Assembly: GCA_022749755.1 (NCBI GenBank)
Contig: CM040453.1
Span: forward strand, 10,363,368 to 10,427,367
From: Azadirachta indica
Lineage: Eukaryota; Streptophyta; Magnoliopsida; Sapindales; Meliaceae
Length of the DNA: 64,000 nt
Reading direction: 5' to 3'
Shown: positions 58,438-64,000 of the stretch, piece after piece
How positions within the stretch are numbered: the first letter of the stretch is position 1
How the letters are laid out: each line of letters starts with the position of its first letter
Translations under genes and position numbers: made by a program
The notes under the pieces: model-generated
The model's database searches: none
The model's input: only the letters and a program-made list of their open reading frames with translations
What the model was told of the DNA's origin: nothing

Positions 58438-58960
58438 TCATTTTGTATACAATAGTTTAATTTATGGTTGATGTCAATCTTTTTTGTCCTTATTTACTTT
58501 GGAAGTTCAACAACTTTTTGCTTCATGTTTAAATTTAACAGTTTCTATTATTTGCTTTTTTCAGGGGGCAAAATTTTAATGTTACGCATGTGAAGTTTCT
58601 TGAATCCGTCTAGCAGTATTAAAGACAACGAACATCTTGGTTAATCATATTACCAGAATTGGAATAAAGGTTAATGGATTCGGGAATGCTTTTAAATTTA
58701 AAAGGGTAGCCAGATCTTAACGTGGGCCTACTGCAAGCACCAAACTTGTTTCATGTATTAGCTATTAACATAACATATGTCATCTTACTGTGAAAATCAT
58801 GGCTCAATAAATACAAGGTGGTTGTGTCCACATACCATAACTATGACAAGGGAAGGCCAGGTCGTAAATCGATCAAAATTTCAACTAATCCCGCGCACTC
58901 AATCAAATTGAGGCTCACTAAGGCATAGTTCTACAATCACTTCATACCAATAAAAGATTA
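58438..58960. other. D2-specific block replacing the GDSL leader
   Basis: Where D1 has the GDSL promoter/leader and 130-bp tandem, D2 has an unrelated 520-bp block of higher GC (for example GGGTAGCCAGATCTTAACGT near 58705 and CGCGCACTCAATCAAATTGA near 58892). A pyrimidine-rich TTTGCTTTTTTCAG at 58551 could be a splice acceptor, but no exon was recognised behind it. Confidence 0.6.
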
Positions 58961-59521
58961 ATGCTAATAAAGCTTCGTAATTGGCATGCCTTTGCCAAAT
59001 CAGGTTGACCATCAAGACCTACCTTTAGTAATAAAGTGTAGATAATTAGCATTGGATGAACACAAGACATAATAGTGACATTTCAATGCCCTTATGACAG
59101 AACCAATTGAATCTTGTGATCAAATTAATCAACTATTTCAATAAATAAGGCTTTGACAGTGTGTGTATATTTATATAAAATAAATTATATTAACAATTAA
59201 AATTTTCTAATATAAAAAAATTTATAAATAAAAATGATTATATAACCATTGAAATTTTAAAATTATTCGAATTTAAAGTTATTATTATTGTTAAATTATT
59301 AATGTTTAAAATTATTATCATTAACTATGATTTTAGAATACTTTTGATTTTATAATAGTTTAGATTGATTTTCTTTGATAATTATTTAAGAATATTACAA
59401 AAAAATTTAAAAATTAATAATTTTCAAAATTTTATATATCCTTAAATATTTGTTAAAGAAAATAATTTTAATCAATTGTAATAGTAAAATTTATTTTGAA
59501 ATTATTATTAATGATAACAAT

Positions 59522-59955
59522 TGTTTGGAAAGATAGACACAAGCCTATAAGTTAATAGGTTTCGTGCTAACAAGCCCAATACTTAATTAGTTCTAGTACA
59601 TTCTATTCAGCTCAGTTTAGGAGGGGTTCTGATAAGATATCACATGAGTGGGTCAACTTGAACAAATCAGACTATTATTTATTAGGATCTTTATGAAAGG
59701 GAAAAAGTGGAATTAGTAATCGTAATTTGAGGTAAATTAAGATTCCGCAAAATACACTCTACATTCTATTAGAATTTCTAATGTTACTAAAATAAGGAAG
59801 TTAACACTCCTATATATATGTCGCATTCTCTTCATCTAAGGGTTTATAATTTTTCTGAAATAAGTAATAAAGCAATTTTTTTCTTTTGAGCAAAGAAGCA
59901 AGGAGAATTTAATCTTTACTTTGTGATATCGAAGTTACAAATTTTGATATCAATA
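59522..59955 (+). repeat. Left LTR of the D2 Ty3 element
   Basis: 434 bp. The terminal CA is changed to TA (CAATA). Partner LTR at 62150-62548. Confidence 0.88.
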
Positions 59956-59991
59956 GTTGGCGTCATCTGTGAGAAACACGTTCGAAAAGTT

Positions 59992-60567
59992 ATGGAGGAA
60001 CAACAAGTCGTTAGAAGCCATCTAACCGAAAGGATTGATGAAGGAGATTCATCAGACTCCAATTGCCAACCACCCCTATTATAACAATCCTAAGGACAAG
60101 AAACAGCCCACGATTGGGATGTAGATACAGTCCAAATCATACAAAAATTGAAAGAAAGTTAGTGCAAGTACTTGGAAAGAGACAAATAAGTGAAAGCTTT
60201 GGAGAACAAGAACAAGTTAATGGAAAAAGAGATCAAAAACCTTAAGAGAATAATTCAAGAAGCCATAATTGAAAGACAAATCCCGAAGAAGCCGCAATTG
60301 CTAGAAACGAAGAAAGCATTACCAAACCTGGAAATCCACATAAACAATTACTTCCAAGAAGAACAGAAAGTAGATTATGAGCACAGAACAATCATCATAG
60401 GTAGAACTATGCACCAGTCCCTTAGGAAGAAGTTTAAGACTAGGAGCAAGCATGCGTTGATCAAAATGAAACAATACCCTTGCGAGTTCAGGAGGAACCA
60501 AAGCACAAACCAATCAATGTGTGGCATAGGTCAAACCTGGGCAAAAGAACGTTTGAACATAGCATGA
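59992..60567 (+). pseudogene. gag N-terminal relic of the D2 Ty3 element
   Basis: An ATG at 59992 opens MEEQQVVRSHLTERIDEGDS. After a stop the frame continues DVDTVQIIQKLKES, a TAG, CKYLERDK, a TAA, VKALENKNKLMEKEIKNLKR and on to 60567 (an open run of 125 codons). The two stops stand where CAG and CAA would give glutamine in a continuous coiled coil. The later part (GRTMHQSLRKKFKTRSKHAL) resembles no enzyme. It is best read as a gag start of a Tat-type element, better preserved than the D1 copy. Confidence 0.78.
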
Positions 60568-60709
60568 GTTCAGAAGATATAAGAGCATACTTAAACCCTA
60601 AATGCAAAAGGAACAAAGAAAAGACTACTCCTAAAAACCTCTAAGCATAGCAAAAACCCACGACTGATCAGGTGTTAAGTGGTTGATGAGGTTGGGCATG
60701 CATTTATTG

Positions 60710-60998
60710 CAAGAGAAGTGAGATGAAGTACTCATCAGGATAGCTACTTACGAACAACGAGTCATGAAGTATTATAATAAAAGAGTTTATGTGAAATGTT
60801 TTTGCAAGGGAGACTTGGTGCTATAGCAAGTCACATAAAATATCAAAGTACTTGGGGAAAAAGCTTTAGGAGCAAACTGGGAAGTTTGTACAAGGTGATC
60901 AGAATTGTTAAGCCAAGAGTTTAGAAGCTATAGCACTAAGATGGAAAAGAGGTCAAGAAACCATGAAACGCGGAGATGGTAAAGAAGTATTATCCTTA
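60710..60998 (+). pseudogene. Integrase C-terminal tail of the D2 Ty3 element
   Basis: The frame reads DEVLIRIATYEQRVMKYYNK, RVYVKCFCKGDLVL, a TAG in place of TGG, and then ALGANWE before a frame loss. Downstream AEMVKKYYP is still visible. Same domain remnant as 23350-23640, with a different set of lesions. Confidence 0.83.
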
Positions 60999-61009
60999 AA
61001 GAATCATTG

Positions 61010-61600
61010 ATAAAAAGATCTGAACACAATTCAGATCACAATGATTATCTTATTCTCATATCTTAGTATCCCAAAAGTTGTTGTAAAAAAGAACTAACCA
61101 CAGTGCAGATCAAGCAACCATAATAAAAAGATTAATAAATGTACATTCAAAAGTTGCTATAAAAAAAGAACTAATCACAGTTTAGATCATGCAATAGCGA
61201 TTAGCAGATTAATAAATTTTGATTATTTGGTAAGTTGTCATAAAAAGATTTGACTACAATTCAAATCAAAATATCAATAAATTTAGTAGATTTCGATAAA
61301 AAGATTTGGCTACAATTTAGGTCAAACAACGATAATTGAGAATTCAATGAAGTTTGTTAATTAGCAAATTATTATAAAAAAATCTGGCTACAATTAAGAT
61401 CAGACAATGATTAGAAGTTGTTCATCCAAGGAAATCGTTAAAAAGATCTCACCAAAGTTCAGATCAGAAAATCAATAAATTTCGCTTATTCAACAAACTA
61501 CCACAAAAAAGATTTGAACTCAGTTTGAATTAGACGATGAAATAAGTTTCAAAAAATGTTCTAAAAAAATCTAACCTCAATTTAAACCACACAACAATCA
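61010..61600 (+). repeat. Degenerate tandem array in the D2 element
   Basis: Counterpart of 23650-24270. Units again show the AAAAAGATCT/ATTTG core and CAGATCA-like tail. Unit order is the same in both copies, so the array predates the segmental duplication. Confidence 0.72.
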
Positions 61601-62149
61601 GGAAAATCATAAAATTTGTTTCATATAGGAATTGTTGAAGAGAAGACCTATTCAAAGCCCAAACTTTACGTCGACTTTTATTCAATATTAGCAAAGTCTG
61701 TTTCCATTAGGAAACATAAAAGAAGACCTTAAAGAAAGCTTAGGCCATGATGCGTCCCAGTACACAATTTCTGTTTACTCCATATGATTTGCTTGATTAA
61801 GATAATGGAAGAAAAAATATTGCAAATAAACATTGATATAACGTTAGTTAAAAATAAAAAAATAGCACCAACTTAAGTATTAAAAATTGTGAGCACAAAA
61901 AACACAACTCTTTAAATTTCTATTTATGTTTTTTATAATTTTTTTCTATAGAAAGAAAATTTTTTCTAACTTAAGCATCAAAGGGTTTTTGTCGATAAAA
62001 CTGGCATCTCCTGATTGTTATTTATTTTACAAGTTATTTACAATAGAGAGAAGGAATTAGCATTAGATATCGAAATTCAAGTCTATGGATCGTTCTTAAA
62101 TAAAATTTTCAGTGAAAATGCTAGTTTCACTGAAAAATATAGGGCTTGG

Positions 62150-62548
62150 TGTTTGGAAAGATACCCTCGGGCCTATGAGTTAATAGGTTTCGTGCTAACA
62201 AGCCTGTTTCTAAGAGGGGTCCTAGTCGAGTATCACTTGAGTGGGTCTGCTTGGACCAATTAAACTATTACTGGTTAGGATCCTTATGAGAGGGAGAAAA
62301 TAAAATTAGTAATCCTAATTTGAGCCAAATTAGAATTCCGTAAGGTATGCTCCAAATTTTATTATAATTCCTAATGTTACTAGAATAAGTAAATTAATAC
62401 TCTTAGATATATGTCGCATTCTCTTCATGTAAGGGCATTCATAATTTTTCTAAAATAAGTAATAAAGCAATTTTTTCTTTCAGCAAAAATGCAAGGAGAA
62501 TTCAATCTTTACCATATAATATTGAAGTTACAAATTTCGGTATCAACA
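62150..62548 (+). repeat. Right LTR of the D2 Ty3 element, with a small deletion
   Basis: 399 bp. A deletion follows GTGCTAACAAGCC, removing about 33 bp present in the D1 right LTR. Ends TATCAACA. Confidence 0.88.
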
Positions 62549-64000
62549 ACAATTTTAAAAGTTTATAATATTTTTAGATAATTGTTAAAGAAACAATATC
62601 TAATTTATTATGAAAATAAAATTATTCTGAAATTATTATTAATTTTAAATTCAATTATAAAGCTTATTTATTAAAATAGTTGAATATTTAATTAATGAGA
62701 ATCAATTGCTGCAATGGTAAGGGTATTTGAATATCATTTTCATTGCTTGGTTCAAATCCAATCAATGTTAATTATTTTGCAATTTCTAAAAAATCGGTGC
62801 AAACCACCATGTTCGATTCAAATTGATTTTGCAATTTTTAAAAAAATCAGTTCGGAGCACCTATACAATTTTTGATTATTTGTTTAATGGTTCATGTGTA
62901 AACATTAAAAGGAAAAATTGAAAATATATAATGTATTAAAAGGTAAAATCAAAACTTAGGGGCTAATAGGACATTGAAAAAAAATATAAGGAGGTGATGG
63001 AATATTAGATTCAAAAGCAAAATAGTATATGACATTCTCCCATGCAGAAATTCACTTTGAATCCTTCCAAAAAAAATCAATTGACCTTTCCCATTGCAAG
63101 AAAAAGAAAAATAGTCGTATTGTGTACTATTTATAATTAAGTCAAAAACTTTTAAGAGTTTGCTTGATATAATTTTTTAACTTGAATATTTATGAATGAA
63201 TTTTATGCTAATGAGTTTTTAAGAAAAAACTATTGATCATTTAGTTGTCACCTGCATGTTTTGATAAAAAAAATGTAATTTTAAACAAGTTTTTTAAAAA
63301 TATATTTAAATAAAAATAACGAAAAATTTTGTAATAAAATAGTAGTATTAGATTAAATTACTAATTAGGCCATTTCCTAATCTCTGATATTAATAATTGA
63401 GATTCTGTTTAGGGAGACTAAAAGAACATCTTGTATTCTATAGTGTTTATGCGTTTTAGTACTTATTTTTTTCTAATTTGTTTTAAAAAATTCAAGAAAT
63501 ATTTAATTGCTTATAAATCACCTGGGCTTTTAAAATTTTAATGTATTTAAGTAATAAGTATAATTTTGTATTTAATAAATTATGTGCAAAAAAAGTTCAA
63601 AGACTCAAGTGATGTGCATTTAAAATTAAGATTGTAAGTTTTAATTTCACAAACAGTAGGGACTCAACATAAAAACTTATAACCCATAAATGAACAAAGG
63701 AGGAAGTCGGCTTTTGAAAGTAACAAACACTGGTAAAATCGTCATTTTCTAGCAGAATTAGTGTACAAATATCATATATAAGTCTATAACTTTAATATAA
63801 AATAGTAAGGATAAGATGTAACTAGAAGATGAATACATCTCTTTAAGCCAGGTAAATATTTTTGTTATAAGTTTCTTTCACTAATAGTCCACATATCAAT
63901 CCTTCTTCATAAATAGTAAATAGAAGGGTGGGATTCTTTACTATAATACAAGGATTATTCTTAATGAGCTTTTATCATTCTCAATGGACTTTAATACTAT

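Larger units (their letters stand above)
59522..62548 (+). mobile_element. Internally deleted Ty3/gypsy LTR retrotransposon (Tat-like), copy in D2
   Basis: Same element and same insertion as 22166-25222, duplicated with the segment. LTRs at 59522-59955 and 62150-62548; target duplication ACAAT at 59517-59521 and 62549-62553 is perfect. Primer-binding site TGGCGTCATCTGTGA follows the left LTR. The right LTR lacks about 33 bp that the other three LTRs have. The interior has the gag start, integrase tail and tandem array only. Confidence 0.9.
56415..64000 (+). repeat. GDSL upstream flank and segmental duplication copy D2
   Basis: 56415-57610 matches the upstream flank at 50266-52690 (single copy, no internal tandem). 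57610-64000 matches D1 (20226-26660) and leaves the window still matching. No GDSL exon follows, so the third unit of the array has lost its gene. 62549-64000 is non-coding spacer shared with 25223-26660. Confidence 0.9.

Noticed and set aside
60319..60513. Minus-strand frame opposite the D2 gag relic (and its twin at 22963-23154)
   Set aside because: Conserved only because the sense strand is duplicated; the sense frame explains it.
1..64000. tRNA, rRNA and snRNA genes
   Set aside because: No A/B-box tRNA cloverleaf or conserved rRNA stretch was noticed by eye; a covariance-model scan would be decisive and was not run.

Overview
The window looks like a gene-poor, very AT-rich stretch of a dicot nuclear genome. 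The evidence is intron-containing genes with plant GDSL-lipase exon structure, a SUVH-type SRA/YDG domain, and plant-type copia, Athila, Tat-like and LINE retrotransposons. Citrus-like woody dicots are a guess; the species cannot be fixed from sequence alone. No bacterial operons, rRNA, tRNA or CRISPR array were seen.

Layout. (1) 0-16.6 kb: old local duplications around GDSL esterase/lipase and SRA-domain (SUVH5/6-like) sequences. There are two SRA-gene relics on + (781-898 and 3136-3234), a 3'-truncated GDSL gene on - (4683-5662, with a leader exon near 6.2-6.35 kb), an open SRA-only frame on - (15732-16391), and an isolated GDSL exon directly upstream of it (16421-16596). (2) 16.6-20.2 kb: AT-rich, nothing recognised. 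(3) 20.2-26.7 kb: segment D1, near-colinear with D2 (57.6-64 kb and beyond the window). Both carry the same internally deleted Ty3/gypsy LTR element, so the insertion predates the duplication. D1 also keeps a GDSL promoter and leader without its gene. (4) 28977-29310: a compact two-exon gene for a small secreted cysteine-rich peptide, the best candidate for an intact functional gene. (5) 30.2-50.3 kb: the downstream flank of a lost GDSL copy, broken up by transposons. A copia element (31279-36184, TSD GTAAT) sits in it. A LINE tail (36621-50249, about 16-bp TSD) holds a second copia element (36971-50084). That second element contains a third copia fragment and an Athila element (40037-49744, TSD GTTGT). 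A chromovirus-like solo LTR lies inside the Athila 3' LTR. (6) 50.3-56.4 kb: the most complete GDSL unit, with promoter, leader, five coding exons (52979-54410) and downstream flank. It carries an in-frame nonsense codon in coding exon 4. (7) 56.4-64 kb: D2.

Taken together, the window is a GDSL-lipase tandem array in decay. Units of [promoter flank - gene - downstream flank] were duplicated, some coding parts were lost, and methylated retrotransposons piled up in the spacers. Most broken frames in those transposons carry CAA/CAG to TAA/TAG changes, as expected from cytosine deamination. The paralogous flank at 54.9-56.4 kb preserves the empty sites of both the first copia and the LINE insertions, which gives an ordered insertion history.
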